A stretch of DNA of 64,000 nt from assembly GCA_025059595.1 (NCBI GenBank), contig JANXDI010000012.1, positions 32,001 through 96,000 of the forward strand. Reading direction: 5' to 3'. Position 1 is the first letter of the stretch, and each line of letters starts with the position of its first letter. Shown here piece after piece: positions 25,576 to 34,239 of the stretch. The translations under genes were made by a program, and so were the position numbers. This DNA comes from Candidatus Calditenuaceae archaeon (lineage in GTDB: Archaea; Thermoproteota; Nitrososphaeria_A; Caldarchaeales; Calditenuaceae). A model generated the notes under the pieces. That model was not told the DNA's origin, searched no databases, and saw only the letters and a list, made by a program, of their open reading frames with translations.

Positions 25576-26541
25576 CTACGCGGCGCCTATCCGCGCGCCA
25601 CCCAGAGCCTCGACACGCCTTATCGCGGCTAGAGACTGGCCGAGCATGCACAGACCCCAGAACCCGTTGACTAGGGCCATGGAGTAGTTTACGCTGGCGT
25701 AGAGTGAGCCGGCCAGCGCTCCGACATCTAGTCGGCCCGCGTTGAGCTCCCCTATGCCCACCCAGAGAATCGTGAATGGGAGAGTAGAGCTGAACAGGAG
25801 GCCCGAGAACCAGAAAAGCCGGTCATACTGTATTAGCCGTGATATCCCGCTCAGCCACTTCTCCAGCGATGTCTGGAAGCTTGGAAGCTGGTCTCTTCCA
25901 CCGTTGAGAAGCCTCTCCGCGAAGTGTATGCTCTGGCTGTAGAAGCTTCTCTCGATGTTCCGCGCCTGCTCCGCTTTCCTGACGTAGAGCTCGGTAGTCA
26001 CGAGTAGTGGGGGGACAATTGAGACGGCTATGGCGCTGAGCCGAGGGCTGAGCTGTATCATGGCCGCGAAGGAGGCGAGGGTTGTCAGGAAGTTGGGGAG
26101 AATGACCGTGAGGCTTGAGGAGTTGTTCCAAATCACGAAGTCTACATCGCTCACGATTCTCCCTATCACGTCCTTAGAGTCTCCTCCAGTTGGAGCCGCG
26201 CGGTTCACAATTCCCCTCTTAATCCCCACGATGCCACTCGCCATGGATTGCCAGAAGGGCTTCATGAGCCACTCACTCGCCGAGACAGAGACCGCCACCA
26301 GCCCCAGCGAAAGCAGGCCTTGATTGAGCAGCCTAGTGTCTGGAGGAGTTGAGCTTAGAGCCGCAACCACGTCCCTCAGGATGAGGGGGAGCATCAGGCC
26401 TAGTGCTGTGGACCTGATGAGGAAGGTTACGGAGGCGTAGAAAAGCCCCTTAGCGGCGTTTCCTCTGCCTATTCCATCGAACATAAACCGGGCTGAGGTC
26501 CAGAGCATCTCTACGATCTTCAGCTTCATGGTTGAAGACAT
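25576..26541 (-). CDS. ABC exporter transmembrane domain without ATPase domain
   Basis: 321 residues with about six membrane segments. The order and motifs match the type I exporter membrane domain: DVIGRIVSDVDFVIWNNSSS corresponds to the 'R..nDvd.v' region, and an extended cytoplasmic helix follows. A normal exporter continues into a nucleotide-binding domain, but the frame stops just after this domain (RRVEALGG..., the linker that normally leads to the ATPase). No NBD gene lies next to it. It is either a half-lost gene or a membrane protein that works with an ATPase encoded elsewhere. Confidence 0.7.
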   Translation of the reverse strand: MSSTMKLKIVEMLWTSARFMFDGIGRGNAAKGLFYASVTFLIRSTALGLMLPLILRDVVAALSSTPPDTRLLNQGLLSLGLVAVSVSASEWLMKPFWQSMASGIVGIKRGIVNRAAPTGGDSKDVIGRIVSDVDFVIWNNSSSLTVILPNFLTTLASFAAMIQLSPRLSAIAVSIVPPLLVTTELYVRKAEQARNIERSFYSQSIHFAERLLNGGRDQLPSFQTSLEKWLSGISRLIQYDRLFWFSGLLFSSTLPFTILWVGIGELNAGRLDVGALAGSLYASVNYSMALVNGFWGLCMLGQSLAAIRRVEALGGARIGAA

Positions 26542-26708
26542 TAACGATGGCCCACGATTTTAGGCTTAGCCAGGCCGGGACTGAAGGGAGTCCTTTTGGC
26601 CTGAAGGTCAAGTTTTTAGATTCCGCCGAGAAATTATGTTGCTTGGCGCCTCTCTAATATTTGATTTACGTGTAGCAAATTATGTATTCAGTGAGGAGCT
26701 TATAGACG

Positions 26709-26719
26709 GGTTTATATTA
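26709..26719 (+). promoter_or_regulatory. TATA box of the small regulator gene
   Basis: GGTTTATATTATA begins about 30 bases before the GTG at 26740, the canonical spacing for a leaderless archaeal transcript. Confidence 0.65.
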
Positions 26720-26739
26720 TACAGCGGTATTACTATATT

Positions 26740-27003
26740 GTGTTGACCGGCCTCTCCCTAATGAAAGAGGTGAAGGTTACTAAGACGCTCAGGCGCTACT
26801 GGAGGCTCCGTGTTCCGAGGGAGCTTATCCGGGGAGCCTCCTTCATAGTTATTGAGGCGGGTGGGGAGAGGTGGCAGGTCAGCCTCGACAGACACGGTAG
26901 GGTCTATGTCCCCACTAGGCTTAGGCCTATGTTTGAGAAGGCCAAGACCCTTGTTTTGAGGCGGGAGGACGACACCTTGGTCGTCAAGCCCCTATCCTTC
27001 TAA
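26740..27003 (+). CDS. Small protein with AbrB/MraZ-like half (putative regulator)
   Basis: 87 residues from GTG 26740. The C-terminal half (LDRHGRVYVPTRLRPMFEKA, then DDTLVVKPL) resembles the swapped-hairpin AbrB/MraZ motif, in which a conserved G-R-x-x-x-P precedes a helix and a closing strand. The N-terminal half (KTLRRYWRLRVPRELIRGAS) may be a degenerate repeat of the same unit. DNA binding is therefore plausible but unproven. It converges with a two-span membrane protein gene, overlapping it by 4 bases. Confidence 0.55.
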   Translation: MLTGLSLMKEVKVTKTLRRYWRLRVPRELIRGASFIVIEAGGERWQVSLDRHGRVYVPTRLRPMFEKAKTLVLRREDDTLVVKPLSF

Positions 27004-27209
27004 CACCCTCTATCAGTGAAAAGAATCCTCCTAACCACGAGGGCGAGGACCAGCATGTTCCATAGAAGGCTGAGGACAATCCAGAGGACTATTTCTAGGG
27101 GGCCGTGGAGCTTTGCTGTCCAGAGGTAGAGAAGACCGAGTATTGGTGGGAGGGCCAGTATCAGGGCTAGGGCTGTTGCGCGGCTCAGAATTATGGCGTA
27201 GCCCGCCAT
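27000..27209 (-). CDS. Small two-span membrane protein
   Basis: 69 residues with two hydrophobic segments (ATALALILALPPILGLLYLW and EIVLWIVLSLLWNMLVLALV) and short charged ends. No family recognised. It belongs to a short leftward group with the genes at 27249 and 27528. Confidence 0.5.
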   Translation of the reverse strand: MAGYAIILSRATALALILALPPILGLLYLWTAKLHGPLEIVLWIVLSLLWNMLVLALVVRRILFTDRGC

Positions 27210-27248
27210 TTCCGAGGTTCCACCGGTTAGCCTCTCTCTATGGCGCTC

Positions 27249-27497
27249 TTAAAGACTCCTCATCCGAAACTTGAGCCTTCTAAAGAGGACCCTATGGACT
27301 TGAACAGCCCTTCTAAGCCCGTTTCTCTGCCTTCTCCGCTCATCCCTGCTTAGGCCCTTCTTCCTCCTCAAATCCTCCTTGAGGGAGAGTTCAAGCCTTC
27401 TAGCAGCCAGTCTCACAGGCTCAATCTCCTCCTTAACACTGCTGGTTGAGGCGCTCCAGAAGCCGCGCACCCTTAGCCGCGTCTTAGTGTTCAGCAC
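27249..27497 (-). CDS. Small basic hypothetical protein
   Basis: 82 residues, more than a quarter Arg and Lys (ARRLELSLKEDLRRKKGLSR, RRRQRNGLRRAVQVHRVLFR). Probably helical and nucleic-acid binding if expressed. It is flanked on both sides by leftward genes. Codon composition alone cannot exclude a chance frame, hence the modest score. Confidence 0.4.
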   Translation of the reverse strand: MLNTKTRLRVRGFWSASTSSVKEEIEPVRLAARRLELSLKEDLRRKKGLSRDERRRQRNGLRRAVQVHRVLFRRLKFRMRSL

Positions 27498-27527
27498 TAC
27501 ACCGGTTCAGGCGTAAGGTCCTATATT

Positions 27528-28379
27528 TTAGCGTATGGAGCCCGGCTCCAGTCCGCGGGCCCTCTCCTCAACCAGCATCAGCATTCTCTGAGGCTCGATG
27601 TCGATGGCTCTTCCGCAGTAGATGCAGTGGAGCCTTAGGAGGAGGTGTCTGGATTCCGCCTCCCTGCATATTTCTTCGCGGGGGAGGTGGAATAGGTTTA
27701 GCTCCCTGCAGACTGGGCAGGGTATCTTGGCCATCTCGCCCTCCATGGGGAGGGGGTCTTCCTCTAGGAGGCCTGAGACGACGTAGAGCCTCTGGACTGG
27801 GACCTCCCTTCCACTCCTCTTGAGGAGGACTTTAAGCCTCTCCAGCTCAAGCTCCTGCATCGCCACCCTCTCCCTCAGCTGCGCCGTAGTCCGCTCCAAA
27901 GACCTGTAGACCCACCTGGGGACGAGGTGGTTCTGGAGGGCTGGGAGGAGGGCTCTGGCTACTATTTCTCTGGCCCGCTCGGCTGCTCTGCTGCTTGCGC
28001 CTTTTGTGACTGAGAGCCGGGCTAGGGAGTGGAGGGCCTCGGCTGCGGTCTGGAGGTCTTCTGGGCTTATGTTTCCGCTGAGGACTACTTTTGCGATGGA
28101 TTCGCCGAGCTCTGTGGGCTGGGGGCGGCCCGTCCTCCGAGATAGGGCGTCTTGGAGAATCTCGAGGGTCTTCTCCCCGCTGGCCAGCACTCCATGCCTC
28201 TCGAGCTCCCTCAAAACGGCCAAAACGAGGCCAGGGCCGACGTTGAGCCTCCTAAGCTCGGCGATGAACTCCCCGAACTCCTCGGAAGAGATGAAGACAA
28301 GCGAGCCCCCACTATCGTCGCGCGACAGTAACCCCACACCCCCCAGCCTCCATCGGGGCGTAGAAAAAAGCTTTAGCAA
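27528..28379 (-). CDS. Hypothetical protein with C-terminal zinc ribbon
   Basis: 283 residues. The N-terminal two thirds are helical with a winged-helix flavour (VGPGLVLAVLRELERHGVLA). A coiled coil follows (RTTAQLRERVAMQELELERL). The C-terminal zinc site is CPVCRELN...CIYCGR, two CxxC knuckles. Together these suggest a nucleic-acid-binding or transcription-related protein. No family name can be given. Confidence 0.6.
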   Translation of the reverse strand: MLKLFSTPRWRLGGVGLLSRDDSGGSLVFISSEEFGEFIAELRRLNVGPGLVLAVLRELERHGVLASGEKTLEILQDALSRRTGRPQPTELGESIAKVVLSGNISPEDLQTAAEALHSLARLSVTKGASSRAAERAREIVARALLPALQNHLVPRWVYRSLERTTAQLRERVAMQELELERLKVLLKRSGREVPVQRLYVVSGLLEEDPLPMEGEMAKIPCPVCRELNLFHLPREEICREAESRHLLLRLHCIYCGRAIDIEPQRMLMLVEERARGLEPGSIR

Positions 28380-28486
28380 GCCTCAAGCCGCGCACCGACT
28401 TTTCAGAGAATACCCTAAACAGCATGAGTGTAATATGTCGTCTCCTCTTCAGGGGTTGTTTATTCTTCGCTGACTGGGCTGAAACA

Positions 28487-28496
28487 TTTTATAAGA
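28487..28496 (+). promoter_or_regulatory. TATA box of the MTA phosphorylase gene
   Basis: CATTTTATAAG begins about 30 bases before the ATG at 28519, giving a leaderless transcript. Confidence 0.65.
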
Positions 28497-28518
28497 CTCG
28501 CTGCCGGAGTCCAGCTGT

Positions 28519-29304
28519 ATGACTGTTATAGGTCTCATAGGTGGTTCTGGAATCTACAGCGCGGAGCTTCTCAGCGAGGCGAAGCAGGTTAAGTCCTATA
28601 CGCCCTATGGTGCGCCGAGCGCGGCTTTGACGATTGGGAGGGTTGGCGTCCACAGGGTTGTCTTTCTTCCGAGGCACGGTGCAGGCCACAGTATACCGCC
28701 ACACATGATAAACTATCGGGCCAACATCTGGGCTTTGAGGGAGCAGGACGTGGAGAGGGTCTTGGCTCCGAGCGCTGTTGGGAGTCTTCAGGAAGAGTAT
28801 AGGCCGGGTGAGCTTGTTCTGCCAGACCAGTTCATCGACAGGACATACGGGAGGCCCTCGACATTCTACGACGGCGGACAGGTCGCCCACATCTCAATGG
28901 CAGACCCCTTCTGCCCCGAGCTTACGGACATAGTCTACGACGAGGCCCTCAAGCTTCGCCTCCCGATACACAAGGGAGGCACGTACGTCTGCATTCAGGG
29001 CCCGAGATTCTCGACGAGGGCTGAGTCGCACATGTTTAGGGCGTGGGGCGGCCACATAATCGGGATGACCCTCGTGCCCGAGGTCTCCTTGGCGCGGGAG
29101 GCGAGGATGTGCTACCTGACTATTGCGATGGTTACGGACTATGATTGCTGGAAGGAGGGTTGGCGCGTAACGGCTGAAGAGGTTGTCAGGACCATGGCCA
29201 GCAACGTTGAGAAGGTCCAGAGGCTTCTGGCGCGTGTCATCCCGGCGATACCTGAGACCCGCAGCTGCAGATGCGGCCACTACCTCGACGAGGCCCTCCT
29301 CTAA
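28519..29304 (+). CDS. mtnP: S-methyl-5'-thioadenosine phosphorylase
   Basis: 261 residues, typical length. Cleaves methylthioadenosine with phosphate in methionine salvage and polyamine metabolism. Motifs: the opening IGLIGGSGIY, LPRHGAGHSIPPHMINYRAN with the phosphate-binding His/Arg, THis-type YVCIQGPRFSTRAE, and GMTLVPEVSLAREA of the nucleoside phosphorylase family. CRCGH near the C-terminus matches the disulfide-forming CxC motif seen in thermophilic MTA phosphorylases. It converges with mptE, overlapping it by 4 bases. Confidence 0.92.
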   Translation: MTVIGLIGGSGIYSAELLSEAKQVKSYTPYGAPSAALTIGRVGVHRVVFLPRHGAGHSIPPHMINYRANIWALREQDVERVLAPSAVGSLQEEYRPGELVLPDQFIDRTYGRPSTFYDGGQVAHISMADPFCPELTDIVYDEALKLRLPIHKGGTYVCIQGPRFSTRAESHMFRAWGGHIIGMTLVPEVSLAREARMCYLTIAMVTDYDCWKEGWRVTAEEVVRTMASNVEKVQRLLARVIPAIPETRSCRCGHYLDEALL

Positions 29305-30092
29305 AACCTGAGAGCCTCCTTCAAGGGCATCTTCCTAAAACCGAGTGGCGGCGCATCATCAACCGAGGTAGAGTCGATGAACTCAACGTCCCTCCTCTCC
29401 GAGGCGAGCCAAGCGAGGAGACGCTCGGCGTAGCTTAGCTTCATCCTCTTCATCCTCACCCAGTCAGGCGTGGGTTTCTTGGTTGCTATGGAGTATTTCC
29501 CGACTTCTCGCGTGAAGCACATTCCTATCGTCACGATTTTCCTTGCTCCGAGGGCGGCGGCCATGAAGACGGCCCTGTCGCCGTCTGTGAATCCGCCGAA
29601 GTTGTGTATGTGGCCGCGGGGGAGACACTGGCAGGTGGCCTCAACCCTCTCACACAGCCTCGGAAAATACTCTCTCAGCCTCTCGATGTTGTCTCCATGT
29701 GCGTGAACCGCCACGAGCGCGCCCCTTCTCCAGCACTCGAAGATGTCGCCGAAGTCTCCGTCAAGGTCGGTAACAACTATGTCCGGTGTGAGGCCCGCTT
29801 CGAGTAGAGGTGTGGTGGCAGTATCTGCCGCGACAACGATGATGCGGGGCGAGAGGCTTTCAGAGAGTATTGTGGCCTCCTCCGCTACGGTGTTGTAGGC
29901 GCCCGCCACGACCACGCAGCCTGAGTTGCTAAACCTCGTCGCCAGCTCAGCGACTAGGCATCTTCTATCCGACATGAATCTTGAGAGTGTCGCGGCGGCC
30001 TCCTCATCCCTCTCCACGGGAAAACCGAAATCCTGAATTATCCTCTCATACCACTCCATCCAGCCCGGAGGAGGCTCCTCGACCATCCCCAC
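29301..30092 (-). CDS. mptE: 6-hydroxymethyl-7,8-dihydropterin pyrophosphokinase
   Basis: 263 residues. MptE (DUF115) activates 6-hydroxymethyldihydropterin with pyrophosphate from ATP in archaeal pterin synthesis. Conserved patterns visible are LTPDIVVTDLDGD, LVAVHAHGDN and FGGFTDGDRAVFMAAALGA. It lies 5 bases downstream of mptA on the same strand, so the first and a later step of the pathway are encoded as a unit. The start could be the M at residue 1 or 3. Confidence 0.9.
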   Translation of the reverse strand: MGMVEEPPPGWMEWYERIIQDFGFPVERDEEAAATLSRFMSDRRCLVAELATRFSNSGCVVVAGAYNTVAEEATILSESLSPRIIVVAADTATTPLLEAGLTPDIVVTDLDGDFGDIFECWRRGALVAVHAHGDNIERLREYFPRLCERVEATCQCLPRGHIHNFGGFTDGDRAVFMAAALGARKIVTIGMCFTREVGKYSIATKKPTPDWVRMKRMKLSYAERLLAWLASERRDVEFIDSTSVDDAPPLGFRKMPLKEALRF

Positions 30093-30097
30093 CCTGC

Positions 30098-31015
30098 TTA
30101 CTCGTCGAGGCTCTTCCTAATCTCCCCTATGGTGGCTGAGAGCTTGGCCTCGAGGTCGTAGCTGTGGATGCTCTCTATGCTCTTCACGTGGACCAGCACC
30201 TTCGTCCTATCGTCGAGCGCCCTGTATCTCTGGGATATCTGGGCCGCAATCAGCCGGGCCACGTCCTCCACGAAAAGCGGGTTGCCCAGCGCCTTCAAGA
30301 CAACTCTAGCCTCGTCAATTCTCTTCAAAACCTCGTAGGACGGCGCGCTCATACAGTCCTTCACAAGGTCCACAAGCTCGAGGAGGTCGATGGTCTCGCC
30401 ATCAACCAGCAGAAGCTTCACCGTCGCCAAGGTTCTCTGCATATGCGTCCCAACTATATTGTCGTCGCCTATCATAGAGTTTCTCTCCGACTCTGCGAGA
30501 ATCTTCACGGTCTTCTGGGCGCATGGGCATGCTGTAACTCCGCTCACAGAGACGCCGATGCCCCTCCGCGTCTTCATAAGAGCGTTCAGTCTCTCGGATG
30601 AGGCGTGAGCCCAGACGCTTATCGGCTCGTAGGCCTCGACCATGCTAGTCGGCGTCTTAGAGATTCTGAAGACCTCGCCCTTAAGCTCGCATATGGATTT
30701 CGTGGAATATTCGTGCCTCGCTAAGAGCTCCTCAGCAACGCGAGCGCAGACATCTTCAAGCCTGTTTCTCGAAGACATAAGCTGGTTCACGACCTTGAAG
30801 ACGGACTCGTAGCTCCTGCTGGCGTGGATGCCCCTCTGATCTCTGGGTAGGTTGACGTAGACCGTGATGACCGGCCTCTGGACGAAGCTTACTCCGTCTC
30901 CGAAGTGGACGCCTGCGTAGGGGACGCGGATGTTCACGAGGCCGACCTTCTTGACGACTAGGGGAATCTTGGCCTGCTCAGATTGGACATCGGGGAGAGG
31001 CGGGAGACTACCCAA
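30098..31015 (-). CDS. mptA: GTP cyclohydrolase MptA (FolE2 type)
   Basis: 305 residues. Opens the pterin pathway by converting GTP to a dihydroneopterin cyclic phosphate with Fe(II). The N-terminus LPDVQSEQAKIPLVVKKVGL is the FolE2 signature; GVTACPCAQ carries the metal-ligand Cys, and the following SMIGDDNIVGTHMQRTL holds conserved His and Glu-region residues. Normal length. It is followed closely by mptE. Confidence 0.93.
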   Translation of the reverse strand: MGSLPPLPDVQSEQAKIPLVVKKVGLVNIRVPYAGVHFGDGVSFVQRPVITVYVNLPRDQRGIHASRSYESVFKVVNQLMSSRNRLEDVCARVAEELLARHEYSTKSICELKGEVFRISKTPTSMVEAYEPISVWAHASSERLNALMKTRRGIGVSVSGVTACPCAQKTVKILAESERNSMIGDDNIVGTHMQRTLATVKLLLVDGETIDLLELVDLVKDCMSAPSYEVLKRIDEARVVLKALGNPLFVEDVARLIAAQISQRYRALDDRTKVLVHVKSIESIHSYDLEAKLSATIGEIRKSLDE

Positions 31016-31101
31016 GCTTTAATACCCAAGTCTGCCCAACCCCCCTCAAATAAATACCGTTCACACGTAAACCCGCCTTAAGAATCCGGAAAACCTCGAT
31101 T

Positions 31102-32409
31102 CTACGGCGTAACTCTGCTGATTGTCCGGGGGAAGAGAGCGGCCATCCTGACGTGGGGAAGGCCGAGAATCCACTTCAAGACCCTCTCGACTCCGAGGCC
31201 GAAGCCCGCGTGCGGGACTGAGCCATACTTCCGCAGGTCAAGATACCAGTAGTAGTCCTCCGGGTTTAGGCCCTCCTCCAGTATCCGGGCCTTGAGCTCA
31301 TCATAGCTCTCTATCCTGACCCCGCTCCCCACAATCTCACCGTTTCCACGCGGCGCAAGCAGGTCTGCGCTTAGCGTTACGTCCTGGTTCAGAGGGTCTG
31401 GCTTGTGATAGAAGGGCTTGAGCATTCGCGGAAAGTGTGTAAGGAATACGGGCTTCTCGAAATCGCTCGATATTATCCTCTCCTCGTCGGCCCCGATGTC
31501 GAGGCCCCACTCCGCCTTGAAGCCGTGTCTGCTCAATATGTCTAGGGCTTCTCCATACGTTATTCTGGGAAAGCGGCCCTCGACCTCCTCGGTCTTTATG
31601 CTCCGGCCTAGAAGCTTCAGCTCGTTCTCGGAGAGCTCGGCCGTGCGGGTGACGGCGTATCTCACGAGCTCCTCAACGGTCTCGAGAAGCTCAGGCAGGC
31701 CCGCGTGAGCCATCTCCGCCTCCACGTGCCAGAACTCTGTGAGGTGTCTGGTTGTCCTGCTCTTCTCCGCCCTAAAGCTCGGCTGGATGCTGTAGACTTT
31801 CTCCAGCGCGTAGATGGCGGCCTCCTGGTAGAACTGGACGCTCTGAGTCAGGTAGACTTTCCTGCCGAAGTAGTTTACTTCGAAGAGAGTCGCACCCCCC
31901 TCGACAGCCGCGGTGACGAGTGTGGGGCAGTCTATCTCGACGAATCCCCGAGACCTGAAGAACTCGTGAATCGCCCAGACGAGGTTTGACCTTATCCTCA
32001 TGACGGCCGCTACTCTGGGGCTTCTGAGGTAGAGATGCCTGTTGTCGTAAAGGACGCGGGCGGAGGCGCCCTTTCTTATCGGGAAGTCGTCGAGGGAGGG
32101 GCTGATGAGTTTGAGGGAGCTGCACCTGACCTCGACCCCACCGGGTGCGCGGGGGTCGTGAGCCACGAAGCCGCGGAGCTCCACAGACGATTCGCGCCCC
32201 GCCCTGCTTGCTTCGCTGAAGCTCTCTGGGCCAACCCTTGCAGAGTTCACCGCGACCTGGACTACGCCGGTCGAGTCGCGGAGGTCTATGAAGAGGAGCC
32301 TGCCGTGCTCCCTCTTCCTCCAGACCCAGCCCCTCAGCTCAACCTCCTCGCCGTCCCGAACCTCGAAGACCTCTCTTACGCTTCTCCTCAAACCCTGACC
32401 ATCCATCAT
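31102..32409 (-). CDS. asnS: Asparaginyl-tRNA synthetase
   Basis: 435 residues from ATG 32409 (a second ATG follows directly). The N-terminal OB-fold anticodon domain reads ELRGWVWRKREHGRLLFIDL. Class II motif 2 is SFRAEKSRTTRHLTEFWHVE and motif 3 is AGFGLGVERVLKWILGL. WYLDLRKYGSVPHAGF is characteristic of AsnRS rather than AspRS. With AsnRS here, Asn-tRNA is made directly, while GatDE serves Gln-tRNA. A longer frame upstream of 32409 lacks family sequence. Confidence 0.92.
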   Translation of the reverse strand: MMDGQGLRRSVREVFEVRDGEEVELRGWVWRKREHGRLLFIDLRDSTGVVQVAVNSARVGPESFSEASRAGRESSVELRGFVAHDPRAPGGVEVRCSSLKLISPSLDDFPIRKGASARVLYDNRHLYLRSPRVAAVMRIRSNLVWAIHEFFRSRGFVEIDCPTLVTAAVEGGATLFEVNYFGRKVYLTQSVQFYQEAAIYALEKVYSIQPSFRAEKSRTTRHLTEFWHVEAEMAHAGLPELLETVEELVRYAVTRTAELSENELKLLGRSIKTEEVEGRFPRITYGEALDILSRHGFKAEWGLDIGADEERIISSDFEKPVFLTHFPRMLKPFYHKPDPLNQDVTLSADLLAPRGNGEIVGSGVRIESYDELKARILEEGLNPEDYYWYLDLRKYGSVPHAGFGLGVERVLKWILGLPHVRMAALFPRTISRVTP

Positions 32410-32493
32410 AAACTGCTCAACTTTAGGTTTATTGCGAAAAGCTCTCTCATACCGGGGTTCATGTTTTGAAGGAGAGCTCGCGATGCAGCCGGA

Positions 32494-32503
32494 AGCTTTT
32501 ATA
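32494..32503 (+). promoter_or_regulatory. TATA box before small rightward ORFs
   Basis: AGCTTTTATACC lies about 28 bases before the TTG at 32524, which is the first start of a two-ORF unit on the plus strand. It lies between the divergent asnS gene and these ORFs. Confidence 0.5.
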
Positions 32504-32523
32504 CCGAAGAATCGAGAGAACAT

Positions 32524-32580
32524 TTGTGGCGGCCGGTGTTTACTTCAAGGGCGGGTCCCTTTGAAACAGGGAGACGGTGA
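32524..32580 (+). other. Leader mini-ORF of 18 codons
   Basis: TTG 32524 to TGA 32578-32580, encoding 18 residues rich in Arg, Gly and Pro. The stop overlaps the GTG start of the next ORF by GTGA. The DNA also forms a hairpin, TCCCTTTGAAACAGGGA. Translation is inferred only from promoter spacing and coupling. Confidence 0.35.
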
Positions 32581-32720
32581 GGCCCCGCCGCCAGATGCTC
32601 ATAACTCTTGGGCTGCTCTTTCCGCCGCACTTGCTTTTCATATTGTTTTCGCTAGGAGATTATCTTAAGGAGTATCTGGGATGGCTTAGCGGCAGGGTTA
32701 GGGGTTGGAGGCATGGCTAG
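32577..32720 (+). CDS. Small single-span membrane protein
   Basis: 47 residues from GTG 32577. A basic start (MRPRRQ) precedes a hydrophobic stretch (MLITLGLLFPPHLLFILFSL), then an amphipathic, positively charged tail (GDYLKEYLGWLSGRVRGWRH). Charge distribution fits a small membrane protein. It is coupled by GTGA to the leader mini-ORF and has an upstream TATA box, which together argue that it is real. Confidence 0.5.
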   Translation: MRPRRQMLITLGLLFPPHLLFILFSLGDYLKEYLGWLSGRVRGWRHG

Positions 32721-32899
32721 CGGCCTTGGCCTCGCGGCCCTTCATGACGGGAAAAAACTGGATAGAGAAGCTCGAGAAACTAGATAGCTCGATGTAGCCC
32801 CGCCTCTTCAGCCTCTCCGGTAAGTCTAAGCATGTGGGAGGCCCGCGGACAGCTGGGCTGTGAGGTTGCGCCACAGTTACGGGGCGGATTTTGGAGGAG
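32721..32899 (+). other. Intergenic stretch with no convincing gene
   Basis: A 17-codon frame from ATG 32742 encoding 'MTGKNWIEKLEKLDSSM' is the only item noticed. The rest shows G+C-rich short complementary segments but no RNA family that I recognise. Confidence 0.3.
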
Positions 32900-33562
32900 T
32901 CAGGTAGGCGGCTGTGGAGGTGCAGGTGCTTTGGGCACCGAGCCTGCCTCGTGTGTGCCTAGCAGTATCATGGTGAGGGCGACTAGCTGGGCTACGTGGC
33001 CCAGCATGTAGAAGAGTGGGCCGAGTGGTGTGATGAAGAAGAGGATGTGGCTGACTAGGAGTGTGAGGAAGCCCGCGAATATTTCTCCAGACCCCCTCGG
33101 CCTTCCGCCGAGCCAGTTATAGGCGGTCTCGACGACGACGTATAGCAGTAGGGCGGCTGAGACTATCTCGAAGAGCGGGTTGTAGATTGTGAGGAGGAGG
33201 GGGAAGACAAGCTGAGCGGTTGGGGCGGCCCTGAGACGGGAGACCGCGTAGGCCGCGACGAAGACGGTGTATGCGACGACCCTGATTACGGAGTAGATTA
33301 CCTCGACCGTGAATAGGCCGAGCACCGGATATGGAAGGGGCCGGCCCATCGGCGGGGCCGCGGCCACGACAAGACCCACAACCGAGACTCTGAAGAGCAT
33401 GGCTGCCGACATGAGGACGAACCCGACTCCGAGGAGGAGGAAGCTTCCGGAGGCGAGGACCCTGTGGGCCCTGAGGGACTGGACCGCTATGACCAGCCCC
33501 AATACGAGGCTGATCGCCTCGAAGACAACCTCAACCCTCAGTAGCGGGAGAAGACCCATCAA
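32900..33562 (-). CDS. Multi-span integral membrane protein
   Basis: 220 residues with about seven hydrophobic segments, for example EAISLVLGLVIAVQSLRAH, LGVGFVLMSAAMLFRVSVVG and IFAGFLTLLVSHILFFITPL, and a Pro-rich C-terminal tail (PKAPAPPQPPT). No catalytic motif. It resembles unassigned archaeal seven-span proteins. It precedes an exported protein gene on the same strand. Confidence 0.6.
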   Translation of the reverse strand: MMGLLPLLRVEVVFEAISLVLGLVIAVQSLRAHRVLASGSFLLLGVGFVLMSAAMLFRVSVVGLVVAAAPPMGRPLPYPVLGLFTVEVIYSVIRVVAYTVFVAAYAVSRLRAAPTAQLVFPLLLTIYNPLFEIVSAALLLYVVVETAYNWLGGRPRGSGEIFAGFLTLLVSHILFFITPLGPLFYMLGHVAQLVALTMILLGTHEAGSVPKAPAPPQPPT

Positions 33563-33624
33563 CCACTAAACCCGGATAAGGTGGAGGAAAAAATACGTAT
33601 AGCCGGCCGGCATGCCGCAGCGTT

Positions 33625-34197
33625 TTAGGCGTTGGCCGCCGTGGCTCGGCCGGTCGAAGGGCCGAGGCGCGGGTAGGGCACGGATGCCTCCAGCCCTGTG
33701 GTCAGGTCTCTCAGCTCCTTGAGGACATAGAAGCTTCTCTCGGTTCCGTCCGGCCTAGTGACCGTTACTCTGTGGACCGTCAGCTGAACCTCGTCTCCCG
33801 CGTTGAGCCTGTCCTCGAAAGCCAGCCTCAGGAGGGTAACCGGCTGGTCGCCAACAATTAGCACCATAGGCGTCTTGACAGTTATTCTCTCCGCGCCCGT
33901 GTCTATGGCCATATAGCCCCTATCAAGCTCGACAAGCCTGCCCGCGAGCTGTATCTCCTCGGCCGAGACGGTGAGGTTGCCGAAGGGCCCACGCCCGCCG
34001 CCCCTGAAGTGCATCGGGCCGGGGCCCTCTCTGAAGCGGATTTTGACGCTCAATTCCTGCGACGTGCTGTCCGAGTAGGTTTGTGCATAGACATCGGGCT
34101 GCTGATATAGCAGCATAGCCGCTATCAACAGGCCAGTTACGCCGACTGCGAGGACTACTGAGAGCTTTACTCGACTATTCATGCCGCCTTTCGACAT
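33625..34197 (-). CDS. Exported hypothetical protein
   Basis: 190 residues. N-terminal signal segment (LSVVLAVGVTGLLIAAMLLY) followed by a Gly/Arg-rich loop (HFRGGGRGPFGN) and a beta-rich domain (RLVELDRGYMAIDTGAERIT) that could be a small OB-like or DUF5666-like barrel. It has no lipobox and no C-terminal anchor, so the protein is probably tethered by the uncleaved signal or secreted. Confidence 0.6.
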   Translation of the reverse strand: MSKGGMNSRVKLSVVLAVGVTGLLIAAMLLYQQPDVYAQTYSDSTSQELSVKIRFREGPGPMHFRGGGRGPFGNLTVSAEEIQLAGRLVELDRGYMAIDTGAERITVKTPMVLIVGDQPVTLLRLAFEDRLNAGDEVQLTVHRVTVTRPDGTERSFYVLKELRDLTTGLEASVPYPRLGPSTGRATAANA

Positions 34198-34239
34198 GAT
34201 AGACCGGCTGGGACAATAAAAGCCGCGTGTACGAATCGT

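Noticed and set aside
32521..32600. Structured non-coding RNA (SRP, RNase P or snoRNA)
   Set aside because: The hairpin TCCCTTTGAAACAGGGA is real, but none of the conserved boxes of these RNAs was found, and the region reads better as coupled small ORFs.
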